A stretch of 51,489 nt of DNA from Candidatus Kurthia equi (GTDB taxonomy: Bacteria > Bacillota > Bacilli > Bacillales_A > Planococcaceae). Positions 32,222 to 43,540 of this stretch are shown here, one piece after another. The notes below the pieces were generated by a model. It worked only from the letters and a program-made list of their open reading frames with translations, was not told the origin of the DNA and did no database searches. The first letter of the stretch is position 1, and each line of letters starts with the position of its first letter. A program made the translations under genes and the position numbers. The stretch spans positions 1-51,489 of the forward strand of contig JAGHSJ010000209.1 in the NCBI GenBank assembly GCA_018065935.1. Direction: 5' to 3'.

Positions 32222-34237
32222 ATGACAAATAACTCATCTAATAATAAAAATACAAACAATTCTTCAAGCCGTCCAGCTTCTGGTGGTAACAATGCAGGTC
32301 GCAGTGGCCAAGGTAACACTGGTGGACAAAATCGTCCAGGTCAAGGACCTAACCGTGGCGGACAAAACCGTCCAGGCCAAGGCGGACGCCCACAACAACG
32401 TCGTCGCCCAGGTATCAATGGAGGACAACGTCGTAAAAACCGTCCAGCTCCACAACCTGTAGCTCCAAAAGAATTACCAGAAAAAATCACTTTCTATGAG
32501 TCATTAACAGTTGGCGAATTAGCGAAGAAATTAGGTCGCGAACCTTCTGAAATCATCAAGAAATTATTCCTTCTTGGTGTAATGGCTACAATCAACAACG
32601 AATTAGACAAAGATGCAATTGAGCTTATTTGTTCTGAATACGGTGTTGAAGTAGAAGAAGAAATCCGTATCGATAAAACGGATTTAGAAACATACTTCGA
32701 AGAAGAAGAAACTGAAGAAAACGAAGCTGATACAGTTGAACGTCCTCCAGTTGTTACAATCATGGGTCACGTCGATCACGGTAAAACAACTTTACTTGAC
32801 TCAATTCGTAACTCTAAAGTAACTGCAGGCGAAGCAGGCGGTATCACACAACATATCGGTGCTTACCAAGTAGAAGTTAAAGGTAAAAAAATCACGTTCC
32901 TAGATACTCCAGGACACGCAGCTTTCACAACAATGCGTGCACGTGGTGCGAAAATTACCGATTTAACAATCCTAGTTGTAGCAGCTGATGATGGTGTAAT
33001 GCCACAAACTGTTGAAGCAATTAACCATGCGAAAGCAGCAGAGGTTCCAATTATTATCGCTGTAAACAAAATGGATAAACCATCAGCTAACCCTGATCGT
33101 GTAATGCAAGAATTAATGGAGCACGGTTTAGTTTCTGAAGCTTGGGGTGGGGATACAATCTTCGTACCAATTTCAGCACTTAAAGGTGACGGGATCGACC
33201 AATTATTAGAAATGATTTTATTAGTTTCTGAAGTTGGCGAACTGAAAGCAAACCCTAACCGCAATGCATTAGGTACTGTAATCGAAGCACAACTTGATAA
33301 AGGTCGTGGAGCGGTTGCTACACTTCTAGTTCAAAACGGTACATTAAAAGTTGGAGATCCAATCGTAGTTGGTCACGCACACGGTCGTGTACGTGCAATG
33401 GTAAGTGATATTGGTCGTCGCGTGAAAGAGGCCGGTCCATCAACTCCTGTTGAAATCACTGGTTTAAGCGTAGTACCACAAGCTGGTGATCGTTTCGTAG
33501 TATTCGATGACGAAAAATCAGCTCGTCAAGTAGCAGAAGCTCGTGAAATGACAGCTATCCAAGCTAACCGTGGCGAAGGTTCAATCGTTACACTTGATAA
33601 CTTATTCGAGCAAATGAAACAAGGCGATATGAAAGAATTAAACTTAATCGTTAAAGCTGATGTACAAGGTACAGTTGAAGCAATGGCTTCTTCATTAATG
33701 AAAATTGAAGTTGAAGGTGTTAACGTTAAAATCATCCATACGGGTGCTGGCGCAATCACTGAATCTGATATTTCATTAGCAGCTGCTTCAAATGCAATCG
33801 TTATCGGTTTCAACGTACGTCCAGATACAAATGCTAAACGTGCTGCTGAAGCTGAAGGCGTAGATATTCGTCTTCACAAAATCATCTATAAAGTAATCGA
33901 AGAAATCGAGTCTGCTATGAAAGGTATGCTTGATCCAGAATTCGAAGAAAAAATCATCGGTAATGCGGAAGTACGTGAAACATTCAAAGTTTCTAAAGTT
34001 GGTACAATCGCAGGTGGTTATGTTACTGAAGGTAAGTTAGTTCGTGATGCAGGAGTTCGCGTAATCCGTCAAGGAATCGTAATCTTCGAAGGCGAATTAT
34101 CTTCACTTAAACGTTTCAAAGATGATGCGAAAGAAGTTGCTAAAGGATACGAATGTGGTTTCACAATCGATAAATTTAATGACATCAAAGTTGATGACGT
34201 AATTGAAGCGTTCGTAATGCAAGAAATCAAACGTTAA
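32222..34237 (+). CDS. infB: Translation initiation factor IF-2, lacking the usual first N-terminal IF2_N subdomain
   Basis: [15 protein letters not shown], second IF2_N domain ([28 protein letters not shown]) present; in-frame stop at 32210 blocks extension. Confidence 0.97.
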   Translation: MTNNSSNNKNTNNSSSRPASGGNNAGRSGQGNTGGQNRPGQGPNRGGQNRPGQGGRPQQRRRPGINGGQRRKNRPAPQPVAPKELPEKITFYESLTVGELAKKLGREPSEIIKKLFLLGVMATINNELDKDAIELICSEYGVEVEEEIRIDKTDLETYFEEEETEENEADTVERPPVVTIMGHVDHGKTTLLDSIRNSKVTAGEAGGITQHIGAYQVEVKGKKITFLDTPGHAAFTTMRARGAKITDLTILVVAADDGVMPQTVEAINHAKAAEVPIIIAVNKMDKPSANPDRVMQELMEHGLVSEAWGGDTIFVPISALKGDGIDQLLEMILLVSEVGELKANPNRNALGTVIEAQLDKGRGAVATLLVQNGTLKVGDPIVVGHAHGRVRAMVSDIGRRVKEAGPSTPVEITGLSVVPQAGDRFVVFDDEKSARQVAEAREMTAIQANRGEGSIVTLDNLFEQMKQGDMKELNLIVKADVQGTVEAMASSLMKIEVEGVNVKIIHTGAGAITESDISLAAASNAIVIGFNVRPDTNAKRAAEAEGVDIRLHKIIYKVIEEIESAMKGMLDPEFEEKIIGNAEVRETFKVSKVGTIAGGYVTEGKLVRDAGVRVIRQGIVIFEGELSSLKRFKDDAKEVAKGYECGFTIDKFNDIKVDDVIEAFVMQEIKR

Positions 34238-34515
34238 TGATTGTTTACGCAGAATGTGAATTTATCATTACTGCCGCTCAGTCTTTAAAAGAAAAAAGAG
34301 CTGTCTTGGAACGTATGAAAGTGCGAACCAAGCAGCGCTATAATATAGCTATCTCAGAAATAGATCATCAAGATGTTTGGCAGCGTACACGCCTTGCACT
34401 TGTGACAGTTGCTTCTAGTAAAGCAGCTGCTGACAAGGAAATGGACCGTGCTTTAGAACATTTAGAATCAAATCCTGAATGGCAATTACTCGATTTATAT
34501 CGAGAGTATTTATGA
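34237..34515 (+). CDS. ylxP: DUF503 family protein YlxP
   Basis: 92 aa [30 protein letters not shown] between infB and rbfA. Confidence 0.92.
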   Translation: MIVYAECEFIITAAQSLKEKRAVLERMKVRTKQRYNIAISEIDHQDVWQRTRLALVTVASSKAAADKEMDRALEHLESNPEWQLLDLYREYL

Positions 34516-34533
34516 AAAATGAGGTGAATCGAT

Positions 34534-34881
34534 ATGTCATTACGTGCAAATCGTGTTGCTGAGCAAATGAAAAAAGAGCTTGGTGATATCATTGGTCGTA
34601 AGCTAAAAGATCCTCGTGTCGGTTTCATCACAGTTACAGATGTTGAAGTAACTGGTGATTTACAACAAGCAACAATTTTTATTACTAGCTTAGGTACTGA
34701 AAGAGAAAAACAGGATACTTTAAAAGGGTTAGAAAAAGCAAAAGGCTTTATTCGCTCTGAAATTAGTAAACGCATTCGTTTACGTTTAACGCCTGAGTTA
34801 TTTTTCGAATTTGATCCCTCAGCGGCATACGGTAATAAAATTGATGATTTGTTACGCAAACTGCGCGAATCTGATAGATAA
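34534..34881 (+). CDS. rbfA: Ribosome-binding factor A
   Basis: [40 protein letters not shown]. Confidence 0.96.
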   Translation: MSLRANRVAEQMKKELGDIIGRKLKDPRVGFITVTDVEVTGDLQQATIFITSLGTEREKQDTLKGLEKAKGFIRSEISKRIRLRLTPELFFEFDPSAAYGNKIDDLLRKLRESDR

Positions 34882-34956
34882 CAATCGTAAGGGGGGCTGT
34901 CCATTCATGGATTGGCTCCTCTTTTTTATTGAAAAAAGGAGTTGGAACAGTTGGCA

Positions 34957-35868
34957 ATGCACGGTATTTTACCACTTTGGAAAGAAACAGGCATGACGTC
35001 ACATGACTGTGTATTTAAATTAAGAAGTATTTTAAACACGAAAAAAGTAGGACATACAGGCACATTAGACCCTTCTGTAGAAGGTGTTTTACCAATCTGT
35101 ATTGGAAATGCGACACGTTTAGCTGAATATATCACAGATGCAGGAAAAGAATATGAAGCAATTGTATCCATTGGTCTTTCAACAACAACTGAAGATGCTG
35201 ATGGAGAAGTTGTGGAAGAGGATACGACGATGAAACGCTTTTCTCGCCAACAAATTCTTGATGCATTTGAGCAACTAACGGGAACGATTACGCAAACACC
35301 ACCTATGTATTCAGCCGTGAAAGTAAATGGGCGTAAACTATATCACTACGCACGTGCGGGTGAAGCGGTAGAGCGTCCAAGTCGAGAAGTAGTTATTCAT
35401 AGCTTGGAATTATTAGATGACCGAGAAGTTTATGAAGGCACAGTCGTTAATTTCCCAATTCGTATCGCATGTGGAAAAGGGACGTATATTCGTACACTTT
35501 CTGTTCAAATTGGAGAAATCTTAGGCTACCCAGCTCATATGGAAAAACTGATTCGTTCGAAATCAGGTACTTACGTGAAAGACGAATGTTTTACATTAGA
35601 TCAATTACGTGAATTAAAAGAGCAAGGAGAACTAAATCAAGCGGTTCGTCCACTTGAAAGTGCTTTAACAGAATTCCCTAAAGTACAAATACCAAATGGT
35701 ATGTATGTAGGCATTCAAAATGGACAAGTGCTTCCTATGCACCCTTTTTTAAATGAATCTGATAAAATAGTGTTTGTGGAAAAGGATAAGGCTGTTGCAA
35801 TCTATGTTGCGCATCCAACAAAAAAAGGGCTAATGAAGCCTGAAAAAATCTTTCCAAAGGTACACTAG
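34957..35868 (+). CDS. truB: tRNA pseudouridine(55) synthase TruB (start could be TTG 34951 or ATG 34957)
   Basis: HGILPLWKETGMTSHDCV...GHTGTLDPSVEGVLPICIGNATRLAEY. Confidence 0.95.
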   Translation: MHGILPLWKETGMTSHDCVFKLRSILNTKKVGHTGTLDPSVEGVLPICIGNATRLAEYITDAGKEYEAIVSIGLSTTTEDADGEVVEEDTTMKRFSRQQILDAFEQLTGTITQTPPMYSAVKVNGRKLYHYARAGEAVERPSREVVIHSLELLDDREVYEGTVVNFPIRIACGKGTYIRTLSVQIGEILGYPAHMEKLIRSKSGTYVKDECFTLDQLRELKEQGELNQAVRPLESALTEFPKVQIPNGMYVGIQNGQVLPMHPFLNESDKIVFVEKDKAVAIYVAHPTKKGLMKPEKIFPKVH

Positions 35869-35880
35869 GGGGTAAGTCTT

Positions 35881-36825
35881 GTGAAAGTTATTCAATTATC
35901 ATATCCAAATCAAATTACTACAGATGAAGTTGTAGGACCTTACTCAATGGCATTAGGATTTTTTGATGGTGTACATAAAGGGCATCAAGCAGTGATTCAG
36001 CAAGCAAAAGTTAAATCTGAACAAACAGGTACGAAGCTTGCAGTCATGACATTTGATCCTCATCCATCAATTGTTCTAGGACAAAGTAAAGAAAAAGTAT
36101 TTTATATTACACCACTTCAACAAAAAATTGCAATATTAGGTGAGATGGGTGTAGATACATTATTTGTTGTGCGTTTTACATCAGATTTCGCACAATTGAC
36201 ACCAAAAGACTTTGTTCAATTATTTGTGAAAGATTTAGGCGTTCAACATGTAATTGCTGGTTTTGACTATACATTTGGTTCAAAAGGAAAAGGCGATATG
36301 AAATTGATGACGGAACTCTGTGGAGATGAAGCATCTGTTACTGTTGTCGATAAACAAGTAGCAGGTGATGATAAAATCAGTTCTACACGAATTCGTAAGC
36401 AATTGCAACTAGGTGATATGGAATCAGTATGTAAGCTGTTAGGACATCCGTACATTACACCAGGTGTAGTCGTTCATGGAGATAAACGAGGACGTACAAT
36501 TGGTTTCCCAACAGCGAATGTTCAAGTAGATGATGATAGCTTCATTCCTGCAAATGGTGTATATGTTGTGAAAATCGCTGTTCAGGATGAATGGTTTGTC
36601 GGTGTATGTAATATTGGCTTTAAACCAACGTTTAAAAATCCAGCAGAAAAAAACCTATCAATTGAAGTTCATATTGTAGATTTTGATAAGAATATCTATG
36701 GTGAAGAAGTAGAGATTGCATGGTATAAATGGTTGCGTTCGGAACAGAAGTTTGATGGAATCGATGCACTGATTGAACAATTAACAAAAGATAAACAACA
36801 AGCGATTGATTATTTTAAAGCATAA
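35881..36825 (+). CDS. ribF: Bifunctional riboflavin kinase/FAD synthetase
   Basis: LGFFDGVHKGHQAVI; HGDKRGRTIGFPTANV. Confidence 0.96.
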   Translation: MKVIQLSYPNQITTDEVVGPYSMALGFFDGVHKGHQAVIQQAKVKSEQTGTKLAVMTFDPHPSIVLGQSKEKVFYITPLQQKIAILGEMGVDTLFVVRFTSDFAQLTPKDFVQLFVKDLGVQHVIAGFDYTFGSKGKGDMKLMTELCGDEASVTVVDKQVAGDDKISSTRIRKQLQLGDMESVCKLLGHPYITPGVVVHGDKRGRTIGFPTANVQVDDDSFIPANGVYVVKIAVQDEWFVGVCNIGFKPTFKNPAEKNLSIEVHIVDFDKNIYGEEVEIAWYKWLRSEQKFDGIDALIEQLTKDKQQAIDYFKA

Positions 36826-36828
36826 ATG

Positions 36829-36872
36829 AAAGTGCTTATTGACGATTAAAGTTGATAAGCACTTTTTTTTAT
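36829..36872 (+). terminator. Terminator after ribF
   Basis: aaagtgcttat / ataagcacttt + T-run. Confidence 0.9.
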
Positions 36873-37187
36873 TTGTCTTCGCCTGGACGAGTCTTCGTTA
36901 TCGACAAAGGCTTGTATTTCCTCCAATTGAGCTTCCAGTCATCTGCTACCCGGAAACTAAGTATAGTAAATAAAAGTGCATGCACCAGTTCGATTTTTTT
37001 GCTCATCTTTTTTCATACAGGCACGAATTTCAGTTGTAATAAGGCTTGTGGTGTATATTGAAGAGTAGATGAAATGTTTGGAAACGCCACAAGTCGTATT
37101 GAACTTAAAAAGCATGAAAAAAAGAGTGTATTTAAAATTACAGACAATTGCAAATCACTATAAATGGTTGCATGGCGGGGCTGTTTA

Positions 37188-37269
37188 TGTTACTATTTCA
37201 TAAGTGACTTGATTCAAGCACGGAACCTTTACTTGGCGTTTCGATTCTCCAACGAGCGACTCAGTAACA
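37188..37269 (+). promoter_or_regulatory. Candidate S15 (rpsO) autoregulatory leader
   Basis: Enclosing helix tgttact(37188-94)/agtaaca(37263-69) with internal hairpins immediately upstream of the rpsO RBS. Confidence 0.5.
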
Positions 37270-37304
37270 GGGGATATTTTATAATTTGGGAGGTGTATTC
37301 TAAG

Positions 37305-37574
37305 ATGGCATTAACACAAGAACGCAAAAACGAAATCATCGCTGAATACCGCACACATGCAAGTGATACTGGATCTCCAGAAGTACAGGTAGCTGTATTA
37401 ACTGAAGATATCAACAGCTTAAATGAGCACTTACGTACTCATAAAAAAGATCATCACTCACGTCGCGGTTTATTCAAAATGGTAGGACGTCGTCGTAACT
37501 TATTAAAATACTTACGCGAAAACGATGTTCAACGTTACCGTGACCTAATTACTAAACTCGGCTTACGTCGATAA
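37305..37574 (+). CDS. rpsO: 30S ribosomal protein S15
   Basis: [59 protein letters not shown] 37305. Confidence 0.98.
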   Translation: MALTQERKNEIIAEYRTHASDTGSPEVQVAVLTEDINSLNEHLRTHKKDHHSRRGLFKMVGRRRNLLKYLRENDVQRYRDLITKLGLRR

Positions 37575-37586
37575 AATGCAACTTGT

Positions 37587-37612
37587 AAAAGCGGGCTAGT
37601 CCCGCTTTTTCT
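37587..37612 (+). terminator. Terminator after rpsO
   Basis: aaaagcggg-ctagt-cccgctttt(t). Confidence 0.9.
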
Positions 37613-37776
37613 TTATGTTAAAGAAAAAGATAATCACACGCTCATATCCCAAATATGAAAAATTGCTGATCAAGTATGAAATGTTTCGCAATAAAAACCC
37701 ATTTTTGATAAACTAGCTAGTGATTACATAAATAAAATAAATGGCAATATGGTTTTTGAGAGAGGAGTTCTATTTA

Positions 37777-39903
37777 ATGAACGAGAAAAAGGTATATAGC
37801 TATGAGTGGGCTGGAAAGCCACTAGTTGTAGAAGTAGGACAATTAGCTAAACAAGCAAATGGTTCAGTATTAATTCGCTACGGCGAAACAGTTGTACTAT
37901 CAAATGCTACAGCATCAAAAAAACCAAAACAAACTGATTTCTTCCCACTAACAGTGAACTATGAAGAAAAAATGTATGCAGCAGGTAAAATTCCAGGTGG
38001 ATTTATTAAACGTGAAGGTCGCCCTTCTGAAAAAGCGGTTTTAACATCTCGTCTAATTGACCGTCCAATTCGCCCGTTATTCCCTGATGGTTTCCGTAAC
38101 GAAGTACAAGTTATTTCTATGGTTATGTCAAATGATGCGGATTGCAGTTCAGAAATGGCTGCAATGTTAGGTTCATCATTAGCACTTATGGTTTCTGATA
38201 TCCCATTCGATGGTCCTATTGCTGGTGTAACTATCGGTATGATCGACGATGAGTTTATCGTTAATCCAACAGTTGAGCAACTAAAACATTCTTTAATTAA
38301 CTTAGTAGTTGCTGGTACGAAAGATGCAATTAACATGGTTGAAGCAGGTGCTTTAGAAGTTCCTGAAGAAAAAATGTTAGAAGCAATCGTATTCGGTCAT
38401 GAAGAAATTAAAAAAGTAATTGCTTTCCAAGAAACAATTGCTGCTGAATGTGGTAAAGAAAAAATGGAAGTCCAACTTCAAACAATCAATGAAGAACTTT
38501 ACGCTGAAATTAAAACATCTCATGAAGTAGCTATGAATGCTGCTATTCAAACGCATGAAAAACACGCCCGTGATGAAGCGATTGAAGCAGTTAAATCTGT
38601 TGTTATTGCTGAATATGAAGTGAAATTTGCTGAAGCTACTGATGCAGATGTAAAAATGAAAGAAGTACATGAAATTCTTGAAAAAATGGTGAAAGATGAA
38701 GTTCGTCGTCTTATCACTGAAGATAAAATCCGCCCAGATGGTCGTGCATTAGATGAAATTCGTCCGTTATCTTCTGAAACAGGCTTATTACCACGTACAC
38801 ATGGTTCTGGTTTATTCACTCGTGGACAAACACAAGCACTTTCAATTTGTACATTAGGTTCATTAAGTGATGTTCAAATCATTGATGGCTTAGGTGTAGA
38901 AGAAAACAAACGTTTCTTACATCACTACAACTTCCCTCAATTCTCAGTAGGTGAAACTGGTCCAATTCGTGGTCCAGGTCGTCGTGAAATTGGTCATGGT
39001 GCTTTAGGTGAACGTGCATTATTAGCAGTTATTCCTGATGAAGCTGATTTCCCTTACACAATCCGTTGTGTATCTGAAGTATTAGAATCAAATGGTTCAA
39101 CTTCTCAAGCATCAATCTGTGGTTCTTGTTTAGCAATGATGGATGCAGGTGTACCTCTAAAAGCACCAGTTGCAGGTATTGCAATGGGGCTAATCAAACA
39201 AGGCGAACACTACTCAATTTTAACTGATATTCAAGGTATGGAAGATCACTTAGGCGATATGGACTTTAAAGTAGCCGGTACTGCTAAAGGTGTTACTGCA
39301 TTACAAATGGATATTAAAATTGATGGCTTATCACGTGAAATTCTTGATGAAGCATTAACTCAAGCTAAACATGGTCGTATGATCATCCTTGAATCAATGC
39401 TAGCTACTCTTGCTGAACCACGTAAATCGTTATCAGCATTTGCACCTAAAATCAAATCAATCACGATTAAACCAGAAAAAATCCGCGATGTTATCGGACC
39501 GGGTGGTAAACAAATCAATAAAATTATTGATGAAACTGGCGTTAAGATTGATACAAATCAAGACGGTACAATTTTCATCTCTTCAATTGATGAAGATATG
39601 ATTAAACGTGCACAAGAAATTATCGAAAGCATTGTTCGTGAAGCAAAAGTTGGCGAATACTATATGGGTACGGTAAAACGTATCGAAAAATTCGGCGCAT
39701 TTGTTGAAATCTTCCCTGGTAAAGATGGTCTATTACACATCTCTGAAATCCAAGAAGAACGCACAAAAAATGTGGAAGATGTATTAAAACTTGGTGACCA
39801 ACTTCTAGTTAAATGTATCGAAATTGATCGTCAAAACCGTGTGAATATTTCACGTAAAATTGTTGTTCAAGAAGAAAAAGAAAAAGCTGCTGAAAAGCAA
39901 TAA
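37777..39903 (+). CDS. pnp: Polynucleotide phosphorylase
   Basis: RNase PH domains plus KH ([25 protein letters not shown]) and S1; ATG 37777 with RBS gaggag. Confidence 0.98.
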   Translation: MNEKKVYSYEWAGKPLVVEVGQLAKQANGSVLIRYGETVVLSNATASKKPKQTDFFPLTVNYEEKMYAAGKIPGGFIKREGRPSEKAVLTSRLIDRPIRPLFPDGFRNEVQVISMVMSNDADCSSEMAAMLGSSLALMVSDIPFDGPIAGVTIGMIDDEFIVNPTVEQLKHSLINLVVAGTKDAINMVEAGALEVPEEKMLEAIVFGHEEIKKVIAFQETIAAECGKEKMEVQLQTINEELYAEIKTSHEVAMNAAIQTHEKHARDEAIEAVKSVVIAEYEVKFAEATDADVKMKEVHEILEKMVKDEVRRLITEDKIRPDGRALDEIRPLSSETGLLPRTHGSGLFTRGQTQALSICTLGSLSDVQIIDGLGVEENKRFLHHYNFPQFSVGETGPIRGPGRREIGHGALGERALLAVIPDEADFPYTIRCVSEVLESNGSTSQASICGSCLAMMDAGVPLKAPVAGIAMGLIKQGEHYSILTDIQGMEDHLGDMDFKVAGTAKGVTALQMDIKIDGLSREILDEALTQAKHGRMIILESMLATLAEPRKSLSAFAPKIKSITIKPEKIRDVIGPGGKQINKIIDETGVKIDTNQDGTIFISSIDEDMIKRAQEIIESIVREAKVGEYYMGTVKRIEKFGAFVEIFPGKDGLLHISEIQEERTKNVEDVLKLGDQLLVKCIEIDRQNRVNISRKIVVQEEKEKAAEKQ

Positions 39904-39927
39904 TCTTTCATTCTTAAAGAACACATC

Positions 39928-39966
39928 AACGGTAAAGTCTTTATGAGACTTTACCGTTCTTTTTTA
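39928..39966 (+). terminator. Terminator after pnp
   Basis: Perfect 13-bp stem aacggtaaagtct/agactttaccgtt + cttttttat. Confidence 0.93.
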
Positions 39967-39982
39967 TAAGAGGAGGGTAAAA

Positions 39983-41206
39983 ATGGTAGAAAAATTTACT
40001 AGCAAAAATGGCCTGCGTATTGTTGCAGAAAAAATGCCACATGTGCGCTCAGTTTCTTTTGGTATTTGGGTGAATGTCGGTTCTCGTTATGAAACAAAAG
40101 AAGAAAATGGGATTACACATTTTATTGAGCATATGTTATTTAAAGGAACAAAAACACGTAACGCAAAACAAATTGCTGAGGACTTTGACCAATTAGGGGC
40201 ACAAACAAATGCCTACACTGGCAAAGACCAAACTTGTTATTATGTAGTAGCGCTTGATCAACAAATTCGCCCATCTATTGAAATTTTAGCAGATATGTTT
40301 TTCCATTCTGTATTCGATCCTGAAGAGATGGAAAAAGAGAAGCAAGTGATTTTAGAAGAAATGGCGATGACCGAAGATGCTCCTGACGATGATGTCGATG
40401 AACGTCTTTGGAGAGCAATGTATGATAATCACCCACTAGGTGCGCCGATTTTAGGGACAGAAGAAACTTTAAAATCATTTACACAGCAACAAGTCATTGA
40501 TTTCATGCGAACACATTACACGCCAGATCAAATTGTCTTATCCATTTCAGGTAATTATGACGATGCGTTAATTGGTGAATTACAAGAGCTATTTGATCAA
40601 TTTACAACGACAACTGATCGTGGAGTTGTTGAATTTGAAGCCCCTGTTTTCCATGCAACGGAAACGAAGAAAACGAGCCAAGTGGAACAAGCTCATTTAG
40701 CGATTGGTTTCCCAGGTTTAAAAGTAGATGATGAGAAGATTGTGCCTTATTTAGTAATGAATAATATTTTCGGTGATTCCATGTCATCTCGTTTATTCCA
40801 GCGTGTACGCGAAGAAAAAGCGCTTGCTTATACGGTGTATTCATATTACTCAGCGTATTCAGATACAGGTGCATTTATGATTTATGGTGGGACTTCGGTG
40901 AAACAGCGTCAGTTGATGGAAGATACCATTTTTGAGGTGATTGAAGAATTTAAACAGACAGGTGTAACTGAAGCAGAGTTGAAATCAGCTAAAAGTCAGT
41001 TAGAAAGCAGCTTGCTTTTAGGTTTAGAAACATCATATGACTATATGACACGCAATGCGAAAAATGAATTATTGTATGGTAAGGATCGTTCAGTGGATGA
41101 AGTGTTATCGCTGTTAACGAATGTAACTGTAGAAGATATTAATGAACAAATTCAAACGGTATTTAACCAACCGTATGCAAAATCTGTCATTAGTTCAGAT
41201 ATATAA
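39983..41206 (+). CDS. M16 family zinc peptidase (MlpA/YmxG-like)
   Basis: HFIEHMLFKGT (HxxEH) motif; downstream of pnp. Confidence 0.93.
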   Translation: MVEKFTSKNGLRIVAEKMPHVRSVSFGIWVNVGSRYETKEENGITHFIEHMLFKGTKTRNAKQIAEDFDQLGAQTNAYTGKDQTCYYVVALDQQIRPSIEILADMFFHSVFDPEEMEKEKQVILEEMAMTEDAPDDDVDERLWRAMYDNHPLGAPILGTEETLKSFTQQQVIDFMRTHYTPDQIVLSISGNYDDALIGELQELFDQFTTTTDRGVVEFEAPVFHATETKKTSQVEQAHLAIGFPGLKVDDEKIVPYLVMNNIFGDSMSSRLFQRVREEKALAYTVYSYYSAYSDTGAFMIYGGTSVKQRQLMEDTIFEVIEEFKQTGVTEAELKSAKSQLESSLLLGLETSYDYMTRNAKNELLYGKDRSVDEVLSLLTNVTVEDINEQIQTVFNQPYAKSVISSDI

Positions 41207-41215
41207 TATGAAAGA

Positions 41216-41246
41216 AGTAGTCCATTATAGAATGGGCTATTTTTTT
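41216..41246 (+). terminator. Terminator after the M16 peptidase gene
   Basis: agtagtccatt / aatgggctatt with G-U pairs + T-run. Confidence 0.8.
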
Positions 41247-41523
41247 ATGAATTAATGAAGCAGTAACTTTCTTTCATATTGGCTTTATGGATAGGCTTTG
41301 CTTTTTAAAAAAAATTCTCTGAAGTATGCTTTCTTTTGATTTGAAGCAGTTACAGTAATTTACGATGCGTAACATGCGATATCGTAAAACTTTGTGACGA
41401 TTCGCTCCATATTTGTATCATTAAAGATTAAATATACTAAAAATTTCAATTATTATACAAAATTCAAAATAATTGTGCTACAATAATGCCATTATAAATG
41501 TTTGAATAGGGAGAGATGTTAGA

Positions 41524-42564
41524 ATGGTTAAGCAATTAACGGTAGCAGTAGTTGGAGCTACAGGTGCAGTTGGAACGAAAATGTTAGAACAACTTGAAAA
41601 GAGAAAATTTCCAATCGGTAAGCTTAAGCTTCTTGCATCAAAGCGTTCAGCAGGTAATACACTTGAGTATGCAGGACAGTCATATACAATTGAAGAAGCA
41701 ACACCTGAAGCGTTTGAAAGGGTGGATGTAGCGTTATTTAGTGCTGGTGGCTCTGTTTCTAAAGCGTTGGCTCCAGAGGCTGCTAAGCGAGGTGCAGTTG
41801 TTATTGATAATACAAGTGCGTTCCGTATGGATCCTGAAGTTCCTTTAGTTGTTCCCGAAGTCAACAGAGCGGATATTAAAACACATAATGGGATTATCGC
41901 CAATCCTAACTGTTCGACAATTCAAATGGTTGTGGCGTTAGAACCTATTCGTCAGACATTTGGATTGAAGAATGTCATCGTTTCTACATACCAAGCAGTT
42001 TCAGGTTCAGGTGTGAGTGCAATTGAAGAACTACACACACAGAGCTTGGCTTGGGATGAAGGTAAAAATGTAGAGGCAGCTATTTTACCTGTAAAAGGGG
42101 ATAAGAAGCATTTCCCAATCGCACGTAATGTGTTACCTCAAATTGATGTATTTACAGACAATGGCTTTACGTATGAAGAGATGAAAATGATTAATGAGAC
42201 GAAGAAAATTATGCATATGAATGAATTGCCAGTTGCAGCTACTTGTGTGCGTGTACCAGTTGTTGCAGGTCACTCAGAATCTGTATTCATCGAGGTAGAA
42301 CAAGCAGGTGTAACAGTAGAACAATTGCGTGAGGCTCTTACAGGAGCGCCAGGTGTCATCGTACAAGATGATATAGCCAATCAACAATATCCAATGCCAT
42401 TGTTTGCTGAAGGTCAAGATGAAACTTTTGTTGGCCGTATTCGCAAAGATTTATCGAATGACAAAGGATTCCATCTATGGGTAGTAGCAGATAATTTATT
42501 AAAAGGGGCCGCGTTGAATTCAATTCAAATTGCGGAAGTAATGGTTGAAGACGGACTATTATAA
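41524..42564 (+). CDS. asd: Aspartate-semialdehyde dehydrogenase
   Basis: [32 protein letters not shown]. Confidence 0.96.
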   Translation: MVKQLTVAVVGATGAVGTKMLEQLEKRKFPIGKLKLLASKRSAGNTLEYAGQSYTIEEATPEAFERVDVALFSAGGSVSKALAPEAAKRGAVVIDNTSAFRMDPEVPLVVPEVNRADIKTHNGIIANPNCSTIQMVVALEPIRQTFGLKNVIVSTYQAVSGSGVSAIEELHTQSLAWDEGKNVEAAILPVKGDKKHFPIARNVLPQIDVFTDNGFTYEEMKMINETKKIMHMNELPVAATCVRVPVVAGHSESVFIEVEQAGVTVEQLREALTGAPGVIVQDDIANQQYPMPLFAEGQDETFVGRIRKDLSNDKGFHLWVVADNLLKGAALNSIQIAEVMVEDGLL

Positions 42565-42594
42565 AACACTTAAAACTAAGGGGATGTATTCTTT

Positions 42595-43491
42595 ATGAAT
42601 CTTGGAAATATTGGAACTGCAATGGTCACACCATTTACGAAAGACGGGGCAATGGTTGATTATAAGCATTTAGCGGGCATGATTGAGCATCTAATTAACA
42701 ATGGCTCAGATAGCATTGTTGTGTTAGGTACAACGGGGGAAGTGCCTACGCTTTCAACAGAGGAAAAGCTAGATGTATTAAAATATACAGTTGATCAAGT
42801 AAACGGGCGTGTACCAGTTATCGCAGGTGTTGGTGATAATGAAACGTATTATTCAAAAATAATGGCACAAAAAGCAGAGGTTGCAGGAGTGGACGGTGTG
42901 ATGCTAGTTGCACCGTATTACAACAAGCCAAATCAACGTGGAATTTATGCTCACTTTGAGGACATTGCACAATCTGTTTCTGTACCAGTGATGTTGTACA
43001 ATATTCCTGGTCGTACAGGGATTAATATTACACCTGAAACAGTTGCTAAATTAAGCAAAATTCCAAATATCCAAATCATAAAAGAAGCAAGTGGGGACAT
43101 TGATCAAATGTCATCTATTCTTGCAGCAACAGACGATGATTTTAAAGTATACAGCGGTGATGATGGATTGACATTACCATTGCTAGCTGTCGGGGGACAT
43201 GGTGTTATTTCTGTAGCGGCTCATGTTGTAGGAAATGATATGCAACGTATGATTAGCTTGTTTAAAGAAGGACGTCATGCTGAAGCATCTAAAATTCATC
43301 AAGCGTTATTACCGTTAATTCGTGCATTATTTGCACATCCAAATCCTTCACCTGTCAAATATGCGTTATCTAAATTAGGCCTATGTAATGATAATGTACG
43401 TTTACCGATGGTTGAATTAACACCTGAAGAAAAAGCAGAATTTGATGTTGTCTGGGATCATTATTTCCAACTTCAAAAAACATTTGCATAA
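42595..43491 (+). CDS. dapA: 4-hydroxy-tetrahydrodipicolinate synthase
   Basis: GTTGEVPTLSTEEK; YNIPGRTGINI; IIKEASGD. Confidence 0.97.
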   Translation: MNLGNIGTAMVTPFTKDGAMVDYKHLAGMIEHLINNGSDSIVVLGTTGEVPTLSTEEKLDVLKYTVDQVNGRVPVIAGVGDNETYYSKIMAQKAEVAGVDGVMLVAPYYNKPNQRGIYAHFEDIAQSVSVPVMLYNIPGRTGINITPETVAKLSKIPNIQIIKEASGDIDQMSSILAATDDDFKVYSGDDGLTLPLLAVGGHGVISVAAHVVGNDMQRMISLFKEGRHAEASKIHQALLPLIRALFAHPNPSPVKYALSKLGLCNDNVRLPMVELTPEEKAEFDVVWDHYFQLQKTFA

Positions 43492-43505
43492 ATAAATTGA
43501 TTGAG

Positions 43506-43540
43506 AGATGAGTTCGGTACTTTAGCGGACTCATCTTTTA
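43506..43540 (+). terminator. Terminator after dapA
   Basis: agatgagt / actcatct + tttattt. Confidence 0.88.

Noticed and set aside
34811-34996. 61 aa ORF spanning the rbfA end and truB start
   Set aside because: Out of frame with two conserved genes and crosses the putative attenuator hairpin.
36852-37061. 69 aa + strand ORF after ribF
   Set aside because: Starts inside the ribF terminator, lacks an RBS and has atypical composition.
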